DNA from: Chitinophaga niabensis | GTDB lineage: Bacteria; Bacteroidota; Bacteroidia; Chitinophagales; Chitinophagaceae | Length of the DNA stretch: 64,000 nt | Reading direction: 5' to 3' | Assembly (NCBI RefSeq): GCF_900129465.1 | Contig: NZ_FSRA01000001.1 | Span: forward strand, 2,792,482 to 2,856,481 | Shown: in pieces, positions 56,801-64,000 of the stretch | Layout: every line of letters begins with the position of its first letter | Numbering within the stretch: the stretch's first letter is position 1 | Position numbers and translations under genes: made by a program | The notes under the pieces: generated by a model | Database searches by the model: none | Told to the model about the DNA's origin: nothing | What the model saw: the letters and a program-made list of their open reading frames with translations, nothing else

Positions 56801-57234
56801 AAGTACTGATCTACGGTGCTGCCAAAGTAAAAACCTACCTGGATGGTGAAGCTGCGTTCTCTTTCTTCAATGGTGCCAGTGTAAAGGATTATCACCTGAA
56901 ACGCTGGACAACCGAAAACCCTGATCCAAATGCAGCTTATCCACGCATCCTGATCAGTGCGGATGGTAAGCATAACTACGATAACCGTTCTTCTTTCTGG
57001 TTGTTCGATGCATCTTACCTGCGTGTGCGTTCACTCAGCTTCGGTTACACCATTCCGCACCGCATCACCAAAAGAGCGGCGATGCAACAGGCCAAAGTAT
57101 TTGTGAGCGCCAACAATCCTTTCACTTTTATGATGGATAAAAGGCTGACTGACTATGACCCTGAGATCGGCTCCGGAAGAGGCGGCTACCCGGGTATTAA
57201 AACGTGGGCCGTTGGTTTGAATGTAAGATTCTAA
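53839..57234 (+). CDS. SusC/RagA family TonB-dependent transporter with STN domain, module 3
   Basis: A 1131-residue outer-membrane transporter. The signal sequence lies behind a 23-residue leader (LLLFMKLIFTIVLITCMQVS), a common layout in Chitinophaga. An STN domain (about 48-115; QLAKILRLIEKQTNYRFVYS) is followed by a carboxypeptidase-regulatory-like domain (about 130-200; GVPLPGVSVRIENTTKG), linker LNEVVVVGYG, the plug with GPLIIIDGIP and SAAIYGARAANGVVLI, and the barrel, ending GINLNVRF-like. It imports an unknown substrate with the SusD encoded 25 bp downstream and signals through the adjacent FecR. Confidence 0.96.
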   Translation: MKKIRLPGVLLPSPVAVLKLLLFMKLIFTIVLITCMQVSAKVYSQKTKLTFRAEKVQLAKILRLIEKQTNYRFVYSNEVLPAEKKITVHALETPFDEVMKTLLDDTGLNFKLLANNLVVIAPGRTVIEDITIKGKVSDATGVPLPGVSVRIENTTKGTSTNAGGQFELQAPGTANLVFSYLGYLTQVIPVNNQATLNVILKEDTKGLNEVVVVGYGSQKRVNMTGAVATISPAQITERPVTSIQNALQGLTPGLTVLNRPGDVGSDVGTLTVRGRTNLGAPGPLIIIDGIPASNRELASLNPNDVESMSVLKDAASAAIYGARAANGVVLITTKKGVEGKMSIDLNANYGWQSPTRLPDYLGSGDFARLYNEAMKNAGKQPRYTAEEITKFDNGTDRDLYPNTDWYKEALRKNPAYKDIQLGVSGSSKLTQYYLSTGYFGQESLVQNKGLNRYTIRLNTNSQVLPILNIGTNMSFLKQDLDTKGGEMNWVSLNRLGPTMAARQSDGSWGTVNGGKVDATLAKDNVLRNMAEGGRSWTRNQVIQTALNATLTPLPGLTIKGLGSLKYNNELNNSFTNELPALINFITKQPIASTAVTPNEMTEYWGRRQEILLQAYAEYDKHFGKHGAKIMVGASQESNEYRNAFIGRKRFPNNAATTVGLGAGGSENISSDATGSANRSTAEEWAIRSYFGRVNYNYNDKYLLEANLRMDLSSRFHPDHRLSQFPSVSAGWRVSEEPFLKGNVSWLNNLKLRGSWGILGNQDNVAIGNYYDRLNTGYAYNFEGAPVDGVWQSIGTNKLASWEKVNMTDIGMDLTLFNGLLDITADYYVKKTNGILLPQSVPSTYALDAATVNAGSTRNTGIELMLSHNNQIGKDFQYRVSVNVSHIRNKIVFLGDGVHERLSDRWIERVGESVGSFYGWEAEGLFKDQKDVDDHATQSASTKPGDIKYKDQNGDKVIDANDRVIIGNDVPWINYGGAIGASYKGFDFEVLIYGAAKVKTYLDGEAAFSFFNGASVKDYHLKRWTTENPDPNAAYPRILISADGKHNYDNRSSFWLFDASYLRVRSLSFGYTIPHRITKRAAMQQAKVFVSANNPFTFMMDKRLTDYDPEIGSGRGGYPGIKTWAVGLNVRF

Positions 57235-57259
57235 TACAGAACATTAAAGAGATTATTGT

Positions 57260-58924
57260 ATGACGAAGTATAAATTCCATATTATTACAGCGATCACCGC
57301 TGCTTCCCTCCTGCTCTCCTGTAATAAGGATTTCCTGGACAGGCCGCCGCAGAACCAGCTTTCAGAAGGCACCTTCTGGACGGGAGAAAAAGATGTATAT
57401 GCCGCACTGAATGCTATCTACAGTCAGATAGACGGCGGCGAAGGCAGCATCTTTGAAGATGGAGCCTCAGATAATGCCCACGCGCAATATCCCTGGGAAA
57501 GCAATGCTACTACCATTTCCCTCGGAGACGTAACCACTTCCATGAATGAAGGCTGGAACTTTACCGCCATACGCCGCGTGAACTACTTCCTGGAGAATGT
57601 GGACAAAGTGAAGATGGATGCTACGCTGAAAGAACGTTTCAAAGCAGAAGCCCGCTTTATGCGCGCTTTCCGTTATTTCAATATGACGAACAACTTCGGG
57701 GATGTACCACTGATCACTAAAACATTATCAGTGGAAGAATCGTATGTGGCACGCACGCCTAAAGCAGATGTATTGAAATTTGTGCTGGATGAATTAACCG
57801 CAGTGTCTGCCATACTGCCTCCCAGCTACAGCGGAGGAAAGAATAATGAGAAAGGCCGTATCACTAAAGGTGCTGTTATTGCGTTGAAAGCAAGGGTGCA
57901 TTTATACAATGAACAATGGCAGGCCGCTGCCGATGCTGCTTCCCAGGTGATGGGCATGGGTTATGAACTCTTCACTATCACCGCAGAAGATGCCAAAGAC
58001 CAGGCAGACGATTATGCGCAGTGGGTAAATTTTGCGGACGCTACAGAAGCAGCAAAATTTCGTTTGGGCCTCCGCAGTTATGAAAAACTCTTCTGGCAGA
58101 GCAATGAAAATAACAAAGAAGTGATCCTGGACAGGCAGCATATCCCGGAAAAGGATGCGCAGTTTGTGAACACTTACCTCCTCTCTGATGACCTTGGCGG
58201 ATGGAGTTCTGTTGCACCAACCCAAAGCCTGGTAGACGCCTACCAGAGCTTTAAAACAGGAGAAGCCATCACACCGGTTGCTCCAGCCACCCGGGCAACA
58301 TTGTACGCCGCCCGCGGCACTAACCCCGCCTTTTATGATGAATACAAGAACCGCGACCCCCGCTTCTATGCCAGTATCCTTTTTGATAAAGCATCCTGGA
58401 ATTTCATTGAGCAGGGCTACCTGTTCAAATGGGTGAAAGGTGGTAATAACTGTTCCAAAACGGGTTACAATTTCCGCAAGTATGTAGATCCTCCCACCTG
58501 GGCTGCACAGGTGGATAACCATGCCAACCACATTATCATCCGCCTGGCGGAAATACTGCTCACCTATGCAGAAGCAAAGAATGAAGTAAGCGGGCCGGAT
58601 GCCAGCATCTACGATGCTGTGGACAAGATCCGTATCCGCGCAGGCATGCCGGTGCTGGACAGGGCTAAGGTCAATACAAAAGAACTGCTTCGTGCAGCGA
58701 TCCGTAATGAACGCAGGGTGGAACTGGTGCTGGAAGGGCAGCGTTTTATGGATATCCGCCGCTGGAAGATTGCCCCCGCGGTGATGACCAACCTGTATGA
58801 CCTGGAGAATGGATTAGTGCAAACGAGAAGATGGGATAACAAATTGTACCTGATGCCGGTACCGCAGGCTGATATTGATAAGAACCCCAAGTTGAAGCCG
58901 AATAATCCTGGATATACCCAGTGA
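57260..58924 (+). CDS. RagB/SusD family lipoprotein, module 3
   Basis: A 554-residue surface lipoprotein (signal TAITAASLLLSCNKDFLDRP, lipobox LLSC). It has typical SusD segments: LSEGTFWTGEKDVYAALNAI, AEARFMRAFRYFNMTNNFGD, KARVHLYNEQWQAAADAASQ, ILLTYAEAKNE and ERRVELVLEGQRFMDIRRWK, ending NNPGYTQ. It is the last gene of module 3, directly before a symmetric terminator, so no degradative enzyme is encoded in this operon. Confidence 0.95.
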   Translation: MTKYKFHIITAITAASLLLSCNKDFLDRPPQNQLSEGTFWTGEKDVYAALNAIYSQIDGGEGSIFEDGASDNAHAQYPWESNATTISLGDVTTSMNEGWNFTAIRRVNYFLENVDKVKMDATLKERFKAEARFMRAFRYFNMTNNFGDVPLITKTLSVEESYVARTPKADVLKFVLDELTAVSAILPPSYSGGKNNEKGRITKGAVIALKARVHLYNEQWQAAADAASQVMGMGYELFTITAEDAKDQADDYAQWVNFADATEAAKFRLGLRSYEKLFWQSNENNKEVILDRQHIPEKDAQFVNTYLLSDDLGGWSSVAPTQSLVDAYQSFKTGEAITPVAPATRATLYAARGTNPAFYDEYKNRDPRFYASILFDKASWNFIEQGYLFKWVKGGNNCSKTGYNFRKYVDPPTWAAQVDNHANHIIIRLAEILLTYAEAKNEVSGPDASIYDAVDKIRIRAGMPVLDRAKVNTKELLRAAIRNERRVELVLEGQRFMDIRRWKIAPAVMTNLYDLENGLVQTRRWDNKLYLMPVPQADIDKNPKLKPNNPGYTQ

Positions 58925-58946
58925 TTAAAGGTGCTACTCTTTATGA

Positions 58947-58972
58947 AAAGGCCGCTCATATGAGCGGCCTTT
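58947..58972. terminator. Bidirectional terminator between convergent operons
   Basis: Perfect 26-bp palindrome (AAAGGCCGCTCAT and its complement) between the module 3 susD and the minus-strand GH35 gene, with AT-rich flanks. Confidence 0.85.
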
Positions 58973-58994
58973 ATTACTTACAGTCAAACCAAGA

Positions 58995-61148
58995 TCACAA
59001 TTCCACCTTTACCGAATACTCCGGAATTACCCGGATGTTTCGTATACCTTCCTTTTTATCTTCCGGTAGTTGTACGCCTGTTATTTTATTATCCCAGGGC
59101 TGCACTTCCAGCAACATTTCCTTGCTGCCTAAGAACCGTTTTAGTCCCGGCCTCCATTTGTTGCCGGTATACAGATCATCTGCCACTACTTTTCCATTGA
59201 TCGTCCCGGTGATACTTCCCCCGAAATAATCAATATCCAGGAAAACATCTGAAACGCCTGCAGGCAGAGATGAAGGCAACTGTACGGCGTTATCTTTCAC
59301 AGGTATTGCCATTGATGCCTGCGGTGCTTTTACATACCGCTCCTTAAAAACACCGTCAGCATACCATTTAAAATGCATATCCGGTTCATTCAGCTGGCGG
59401 AGTTCTAATTCCTTTCCGCTGAGCATTAATTTTGCCGAAGAGATCATAAGGCTTTCCTTCCCTCCTATCTTTAACCGCCAGCTGTTCTCTGCTTCTTCCC
59501 TTGTGAGTAATACGATGGAAGATCTTTTACCTTTCAGATCAGTGATATACAGCGTGTTTCCTTCCTGCGGATGAAGGATCCAGTGATTGCCGCTTTTAGT
59601 TTTCTTCCATCCCTCCAGGGAGCGGATGTTTGCGGCATCGAGGCAGATCTCCGGTTCCATTCCTTTTACCTGTGTAAAGAAGATGGTGTTGCCTGCTTTA
59701 GCCAGTGGCTGGGCTGTGGCATATTTCAGTGTAATACCAAATGCATCCATATTGAAGGGCAGAATGGGAGCCGTTTCTCCAGCCAGGGTAAAGGCAGGGA
59801 AAGTGATATCCTCCTGCTGCAAATGAATGGTCAGTTGCACTTCCTTATCCGGCATAGGAACACGTACCTGTGTATTACAGAAGAATACAAATCCGCTGTT
59901 GCCTTTTATCCTTGTACTGTACCTGATACTATCCGTATTGCGCGGGTTCACTACAGGATACGCGGATGGCAGTACATCCATTACGGCAAGGTCTTTCCCG
60001 AAATCATTGATAAAATGATGCAGGATATTCAATGTATGAAAAGAAGCACGCGGCAGGCCATATTCTCCCAGGGGTGCCTGGAAATCATAACTCTCCGGGC
60101 AGCTGGGATCTTTCAACCCGGGAGTTTGTGTGCCGCCCTGGTACATATAATACCCGATGAGGTTCATGCCCCTTCCTATCTGGTTCTGTGTATGGGCTTC
60201 CACTACTTTCGGGTCCACAACAAAACGGTTGGCATAAGTGACCTGGCTGCCGCAGCCCTGCTCACACATGCCTTTAGGATATTCATCCATATCATAGAAC
60301 AACTTACCCAAGGCATCCGTCATGATCCATTGGTCGTTACCATAGAGGAAATCCAGTGAAGGGCCGCCACCGGCCTTTTCCCAGCCACGGTAGGGATATG
60401 CGCCCTGTAAAGGCAATACTTCAAAACGGTCCGAATGAAAGACTGTATTTGCTGTAACGGAAAAGAACACCGGCTGTATGCCTGCCCTGATGGCCATTTT
60501 TTTAAGCATGGAAATATGATCGGGATCGCCGTTCGCATATTCGTTCTCTACCTGTGTGCCTATAATGGGGCCACCATCTTTGAAATACAGGCCTTTCGTT
60601 AATTGCCCGACCTGTTTATACAGGGAATCTGCTGCTGCCAGGAATGCGGGATCGTTGCTCCGTTTTCCCTTCATCCTGTAGATCCATTCCGGGAAACCGC
60701 CGTATAATTGTTCCGCGTTGCAATAAGGCCCGATCCGCAACCATACGAACAGATCATGTTTAGCACAAAGTGTAATGAAGCGGCGCAGATCATTATTGCC
60801 GGACCAGTTCCATATGCCACGCGGGTTTTCAAAAGTGTTCCAGAGCATATAGGTAGCAATGATGGATATACCACCCTGTTTCATTTTAAGGACCTGTTCC
60901 TCCCAGTATTTTTCCGGATAACGGGAGAAATGGAATTCTCCCATTACCGGAAACCAGGGCTTACCGTTCAGTTCAAAATACCTGTTATTTACAGAAAGGG
61001 TACGATGCGTGGGGTCGGTTCCTTTCATGGGCAACGGCTTTATAATGGCCGGTTTCCATTGGGTTCCATCAATGCTGATCTCCTTTGTTTGTGCCTGTGC
61101 CTGGCTAATACAACATATAAAGAGTAGTGCTAACCGTATATTCTTCAT
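58995..61148 (-). CDS. GH35 family beta-galactosidase
   Basis: A 717-residue exported glycoside hydrolase (signal MKNIRLALLFICCISQAQAQ). The (beta/alpha)8 catalytic domain spans about 50-370: NGKPWFPVMGEFHFSRYP, KQGGISIIATYMLWNTFENP, LFVWLRIGPYCNAEQLYGG. The acid/base Glu203 is in GTQVENEYANG, and a likely nucleophile is Glu296 in MCEQGCGSQV. C-terminal beta domains of unknown type follow (about 450-717). It should release terminal beta-galactose in the periplasm. Its ATG overlaps the stop of the GH110 gene upstream (ATGA), so the two enzymes are made together. The long form from 61205 is rejected because it lies in the neighbour. Confidence 0.92.
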   Translation of the reverse strand: MKNIRLALLFICCISQAQAQTKEISIDGTQWKPAIIKPLPMKGTDPTHRTLSVNNRYFELNGKPWFPVMGEFHFSRYPEKYWEEQVLKMKQGGISIIATYMLWNTFENPRGIWNWSGNNDLRRFITLCAKHDLFVWLRIGPYCNAEQLYGGFPEWIYRMKGKRSNDPAFLAAADSLYKQVGQLTKGLYFKDGGPIIGTQVENEYANGDPDHISMLKKMAIRAGIQPVFFSVTANTVFHSDRFEVLPLQGAYPYRGWEKAGGGPSLDFLYGNDQWIMTDALGKLFYDMDEYPKGMCEQGCGSQVTYANRFVVDPKVVEAHTQNQIGRGMNLIGYYMYQGGTQTPGLKDPSCPESYDFQAPLGEYGLPRASFHTLNILHHFINDFGKDLAVMDVLPSAYPVVNPRNTDSIRYSTRIKGNSGFVFFCNTQVRVPMPDKEVQLTIHLQQEDITFPAFTLAGETAPILPFNMDAFGITLKYATAQPLAKAGNTIFFTQVKGMEPEICLDAANIRSLEGWKKTKSGNHWILHPQEGNTLYITDLKGKRSSIVLLTREEAENSWRLKIGGKESLMISSAKLMLSGKELELRQLNEPDMHFKWYADGVFKERYVKAPQASMAIPVKDNAVQLPSSLPAGVSDVFLDIDYFGGSITGTINGKVVADDLYTGNKWRPGLKRFLGSKEMLLEVQPWDNKITGVQLPEDKKEGIRNIRVIPEYSVKVEL

Positions 61149-62902
61149 TTGGAAAATTTCTTTTTCTGAATAGTACCGGCATCCAGGATCTCCACATTTG
61201 TGCAATCCGTTAGCAGGAAAGCCGGCTTTGCCTGCTGGGGCACCGGTAAAAAATTAGTTTTCATGATGGTGTTATGTTTCATCACGAGGTTATCTGTACT
61301 GCGTGCAGATAATACTGCATCGTCCATTATCCGGAAGGTATTTTCCTCGATCCTGATATTACGATGTACTTTATAACCCTTTACCCGTTTATGGTTCTCA
61401 GGGCTTATGGAAATCACATGGTTATCCGGCATGGAATTATACCCGCATTCTGTAAATACATTCCGCCGGATGGTCACATCTTTTACCGGACCTGATTCAT
61501 ACCAGGAGGTAGCATCGTTGGCAATAAGGATGGCCTGCATGCCCATGCGGTAAAAAGTATTTTGTTCCACCAGTACCGGGCGGGCAGTTGTAACCAGCAG
61601 GCCACGTGTGGCTATTTGCCGGAAACTGTTATTACGGACCACTACAGAAGGCGTCCAGGTAACATTTTCCAGGCAGTCACCCGGTTTCACATTAGCTGGC
61701 AGGGGTTCATTGAACGTTACCAGCATCTCTCTTTCATTCAGCAGCTTCGCGGCCTTTAATACACCATAGCGATAAATACGAAGAGAAGGACCATTCAGCA
61801 ATGCCACAGAATCTCCGGGAAAGAAGGCTTCAAACCCATAGGTCTGGTGATGCATAAAACGGATACGCAGTGTTGCGGGAGATACTTTCTCTACCACCTG
61901 CAGATGCGTTCCGTGAATATTTATACCATCATCATGCAATCCTGAGAATACGCTGTTTGTTACACTAATACTGCCTCTGCAGCCGGAAAACTGCATTCCG
62001 TCTGCCCCGCAGGCCATACTTCTGCCACTTCCGGGAGCAGGTGCTACCTGTAAACTATCAAAGGAAAGATCTTCAGAGAACTGGGAAACAACCCCCAGCC
62101 CATGCATGTAACGTATCCGCACATTGGCGAATGAAATACCCGCACTTCTGTTGATAAAGATCCCAACACGGTCCCTGATGGGGTCTCTCACGCTTACGAT
62201 CTCCCCGGGATGCCATTCTTTCAGATCAAACTTCCCTTTAAACTTTATTCTGAAAGGACTGATCAGTTCAGCGCCGGCCTTTCCAAAAGGTTCCCAGTGG
62301 GTTCGTTTTCCTATCCCTTTAGCAGTATCCGCTACCACGGCATGAAAATGCTGCAGCGTCCATCCTTCTCCGTACCAGTACAATTTGTTATGCAGGATGG
62401 TAAAGCGGGAATCCGGGTGAACTGCGGCGGTTACCTCTTCAGGACTCACGGTTAATAAAGTCATTTCAGACATGCCGGGCCTTTCCGCATCCATCTCCAC
62501 ATTTTGCAGGCGGATGTTCTTACAGCGGTCCATGGCCAGGTTCACCATTTTGCCATGGAACATAAAGATGGATCGATTGCCTTCGATGGTAAGGTCTTTC
62601 ATGCCCTCCAGTAATATGCCCATCGTTTTGTCTTTGGAAGGGCATTCCGTTTCACTGGAAGTATTGGTGATAAAATAAGTACGCACCGCTGCTTTCTCCG
62701 GCCAGAAATCATACCTGCCTTCCGGGAAATATAAAGTAGCGCCGGGTTTATCCTTACAGGCTTCCAGGGCTTTTTTCACCTTTTCTGTGGCATCCGTAAA
62801 AGTATTTGGCTGCAGGCCAAAATCACGCACATCTATCACCTGTGCTGTACTACGAAGTGTAGCACAGCACAGTGACAGGAATAAGAACAGTTTGCAACCC
62901 AT
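61145..62902 (-). CDS. GH110 family alpha-1,3-galactosidase-like enzyme
   Basis: A 585-residue exported right-handed beta-helix enzyme (signal MGCKLFLFLSLCCATLRSTA). Family features: TLYFPEGRYDFWPE at the first turn (about 56-70), DGMQFSGCRGSISV (Asp301), GLHDDGINIHGTHL (Asp324-Asp325), RGLLVTTARPVLVEQNTFYR, and AILIANDATSWYESGPV. Asp301 and Asp325 are 24 residues apart, the same spacing I recall for the two catalytic Asp residues of a characterised GH110. These enzymes remove alpha-1,3-linked terminal galactose, as in blood group B or linear alpha-Gal epitopes. It overlaps the GH35 gene downstream, giving a two-step galactoside trimming pair. Confidence 0.88.
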   Translation of the reverse strand: MGCKLFLFLSLCCATLRSTAQVIDVRDFGLQPNTFTDATEKVKKALEACKDKPGATLYFPEGRYDFWPEKAAVRTYFITNTSSETECPSKDKTMGILLEGMKDLTIEGNRSIFMFHGKMVNLAMDRCKNIRLQNVEMDAERPGMSEMTLLTVSPEEVTAAVHPDSRFTILHNKLYWYGEGWTLQHFHAVVADTAKGIGKRTHWEPFGKAGAELISPFRIKFKGKFDLKEWHPGEIVSVRDPIRDRVGIFINRSAGISFANVRIRYMHGLGVVSQFSEDLSFDSLQVAPAPGSGRSMACGADGMQFSGCRGSISVTNSVFSGLHDDGINIHGTHLQVVEKVSPATLRIRFMHHQTYGFEAFFPGDSVALLNGPSLRIYRYGVLKAAKLLNEREMLVTFNEPLPANVKPGDCLENVTWTPSVVVRNNSFRQIATRGLLVTTARPVLVEQNTFYRMGMQAILIANDATSWYESGPVKDVTIRRNVFTECGYNSMPDNHVISISPENHKRVKGYKVHRNIRIEENTFRIMDDAVLSARSTDNLVMKHNTIMKTNFLPVPQQAKPAFLLTDCTNVEILDAGTIQKKKFSK

Positions 62903-62922
62903 CTTTAAGATATTTTACGATC

Positions 62923-62944
62923 ACCTTTCCAGGACTGGAAAGGT
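62923..62944 (-). promoter_or_regulatory. Hairpin between the surface and enzyme genes of the right-hand locus
   Basis: Inverted repeat ACCTTTCCAG / CTGGAAAGGT with 2 nt between (a small effective loop), in the 73-bp spacer upstream of the GH110 gene. It may act as a partial terminator or as an mRNA end-protecting element. Confidence 0.5.
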
Positions 62945-62975
62945 CCTTGAAGATCAGATCTATAACCAATAATCA

Positions 62976-63422
62976 TCATTTGACGAAATTCACCTGTACC
63001 TGCCAGGTGATCGTTGTTTTGCCATCTGCAGCAGTAACCTGGTAGGCTACCGGTTTGGCGTAATTTCCGGGCAAACCCAGCATGGGCGATCCATTGGCGG
63101 GCTGAATGGTTGCAGCTGTTGAGATATTGCACATACCGGTGATATTACTGGCTGTAACCTGATCTCTCACCGCCGTGGTGAATGTGCCGGAAGCAGCCGG
63201 TACTGTTGTTGTAACAGTCATACTATTTCCGTTCACTACAGGGGTAGATGTTGTTAAACGTATAACACGGAAAGTGCCATTATCGTTCCAGCGGTATTCA
63301 AAATCAAAACGATCTATTTTAGCATCCGTAAAAACAGGCAGATCTTTCAGGCCTCTTTTGAGGCAGGATTGGGAAAAAACTGCTATCATCAATAAACAAC
63401 CCAGTGCAAAATATTTTTTCAT
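62976..63422 (-). CDS. DUF5018-like lipoprotein
   Basis: A 148-residue predicted lipoprotein (MKKYFALGCLLMIAVFSQSC, lipobox SQSC). A small beta domain has two characteristic stretches: ITGMCNISTAATIQPANGSP and YAKPVAYQVTAADGKTTITW. These resemble DUF5018-related proteins that follow susD in Bacteroidota glycan loci. It is probably a surface-exposed sugar-binding accessory. A longer frame starts at 63461, overlapping the susD end. The ATG at 63422 gives the clean lipoprotein signal and is used. Confidence 0.8.
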   Translation of the reverse strand: MKKYFALGCLLMIAVFSQSCLKRGLKDLPVFTDAKIDRFDFEYRWNDNGTFRVIRLTTSTPVVNGNSMTVTTTVPAASGTFTTAVRDQVTASNITGMCNISTAATIQPANGSPMLGLPGNYAKPVAYQVTAADGKTTITWQVQVNFVK

Positions 63423-63447
63423 ACAGTAATTATTAAAAATGATAAGA

Positions 63448-64000
63448 TCACCAGCCATCATTGTTAGGCGCCAGGTTAGGATTAGCCTGGATCTGTGAAA
63501 CAGGTACAGGGAACAGGAAACGCCTTGCCGTGAACAAACGGTTACTATTGTTGTTCAGGGTGATGTTGTAAAAAGTGAATGTTCTGCCATCCGCAGAAAT
63601 ATCAATACCACGAATAGGTTCTGTTAATTCCGGAATGGTATTCTGCCCGTTGAACTTAGCCCATCTTAACAGGCACCAGTAGCGATCTTCTTCCAGCACC
63701 ATATCCACCCTGCGTTCATTGGTATAAGCCGTCCAGGCAGCGGCAGCTGTGGTTGCAGCAAGGGCAGGCAAACCACCATGCGCTTCGCGGGTTTTATTGA
63801 TAGCGGGTATTGCTTCTCCAAAGCGGTTGTTCAGTAAAAGTGCTTCTGCATAGTTCAGGTACACTTCTCCCAGTCTTAAAATGGACTGATGATGATCCGT
63901 AGGATCTGAATACCATACTTTCTTTACTTCATACAAACCTTTGCGGTAATAATAATTCGACTCGGAAACACCCCATTCTCCTCCGGTATTGCTTAAACGG
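63448..64000 (-). CDS. RagB/SusD family lipoprotein, partial (N-terminal part beyond the window)
   Basis: The C-terminal 183 residues of a SusD protein. The frame stays open to the window edge (EWGVSESNYYYRKGLYEVKK), so the real start lies beyond position 64000. Typical SusD segments are ILRLGEVYLNYAEALLLNNR and NERRVDMVLEEDRYWCLLRW, then FLFPVPVSQIQANPNLAPNN at the C-terminus. Its SusC partner should be encoded just to the right. It heads the part of a glycan locus that continues into the DUF5018-like, GH110 and GH35 genes. Confidence 0.93.
   Translation of the reverse strand, partial: RLSNTGGEWGVSESNYYYRKGLYEVKKVWYSDPTDHHQSILRLGEVYLNYAEALLLNNRFGEAIPAINKTREAHGGLPALAATTAAAAWTAYTNERRVDMVLEEDRYWCLLRWAKFNGQNTIPELTEPIRGIDISADGRTFTFYNITLNNNSNRLFTARRFLFPVPVSQIQANPNLAPNNDGW

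Noticed and set aside
59571..60359. 262-codon plus-strand frame opposite the GH35 gene
   Set aside because: Cys/His-rich shadow of a well-supported glycoside hydrolase, with no family features.

Overview
The window looks like chromosomal DNA of a Bacteroidota bacterium close to Chitinophaga (family Chitinophagaceae). Three complete ECF sigma / FecR / SusC / SusD modules lie within 64 kb. Promoters match the Bacteroidota -7 element TAnnTTTG, ribosome binding sites are weak, and the gene content (DUF4843, PKD-like, DUF5117-type metalloprotease, GH110) is typical of that phylum. No phage, transposase, CRISPR array or rRNA was seen; there is one tRNA gene (Ser, anticodon TGA).

Layout. 1-4.3 kb: a DUF5009 membrane acyltransferase-like gene, an inositol oxygenase gene divergent from a LacI regulator (a perfect 14-bp palindrome sits just before the lacI start), a GNAT gene and an SRPBCC gene. 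4.4-14.7 kb: tRNA-Ser, then module 1: sigma, FecR, STN-type SusC, SusD, a secreted FAD-dependent oxidoreductase and a beta-helix lipoprotein. 14.8-19.4 kb: a rifamycin phosphotransferase/PEP synthase-like enzyme, then an SDR oxidoreductase preceded by two 20-bp direct repeats 22 bp apart and followed by an AraC regulator. 19.5-32.3 kb: module 2: sigma, FecR, SusC, SusD, DUF4843 lipoprotein, PKD-like lipoprotein, TlpA-type thioredoxin and a large secreted metzincin-like zinc protease.

32.4-41.1 kb is a patchwork of small housekeeping or stress genes (VOC, Crp/Fnr, esterase lipoprotein, methyltransferase, GNAT, SDR). It includes the decayed remains of another sigma factor and of a SusD, and a chromate unit: ChrA plus a regulator that fuses a ChrB-type domain to an AraC DNA-binding domain. 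41.3-48.4 kb is a complete RND efflux operon (adaptor, pump, outer-membrane factor) downstream of an AraC regulator. MutS2 without a Smr domain and MsrA follow. 51.4-51.7 kb holds two arrays of 11-bp tandem repeats.

52.0-58.9 kb is module 3 (sigma, apparently from a leaderless TTG-start mRNA, then FecR, SusC, SusD), ending at a symmetric terminator. Converging on it from the right is part of a glycan utilisation locus: a SusD cut by the window end, a DUF5018-like lipoprotein, a GH110 alpha-1,3-galactosidase-like enzyme and a GH35 beta-galactosidase. Together these could strip terminal alpha-galactose and then beta-galactose from host or plant type glycans.

Within each module the expected circuit is: substrate binds SusC/SusD, the SusC STN domain signals to the periplasmic part of FecR, FecR releases the sigma factor, and the sigma factor activates susCD. 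The fecR-susC spacers of modules 2 and 3 carry clear hairpins.
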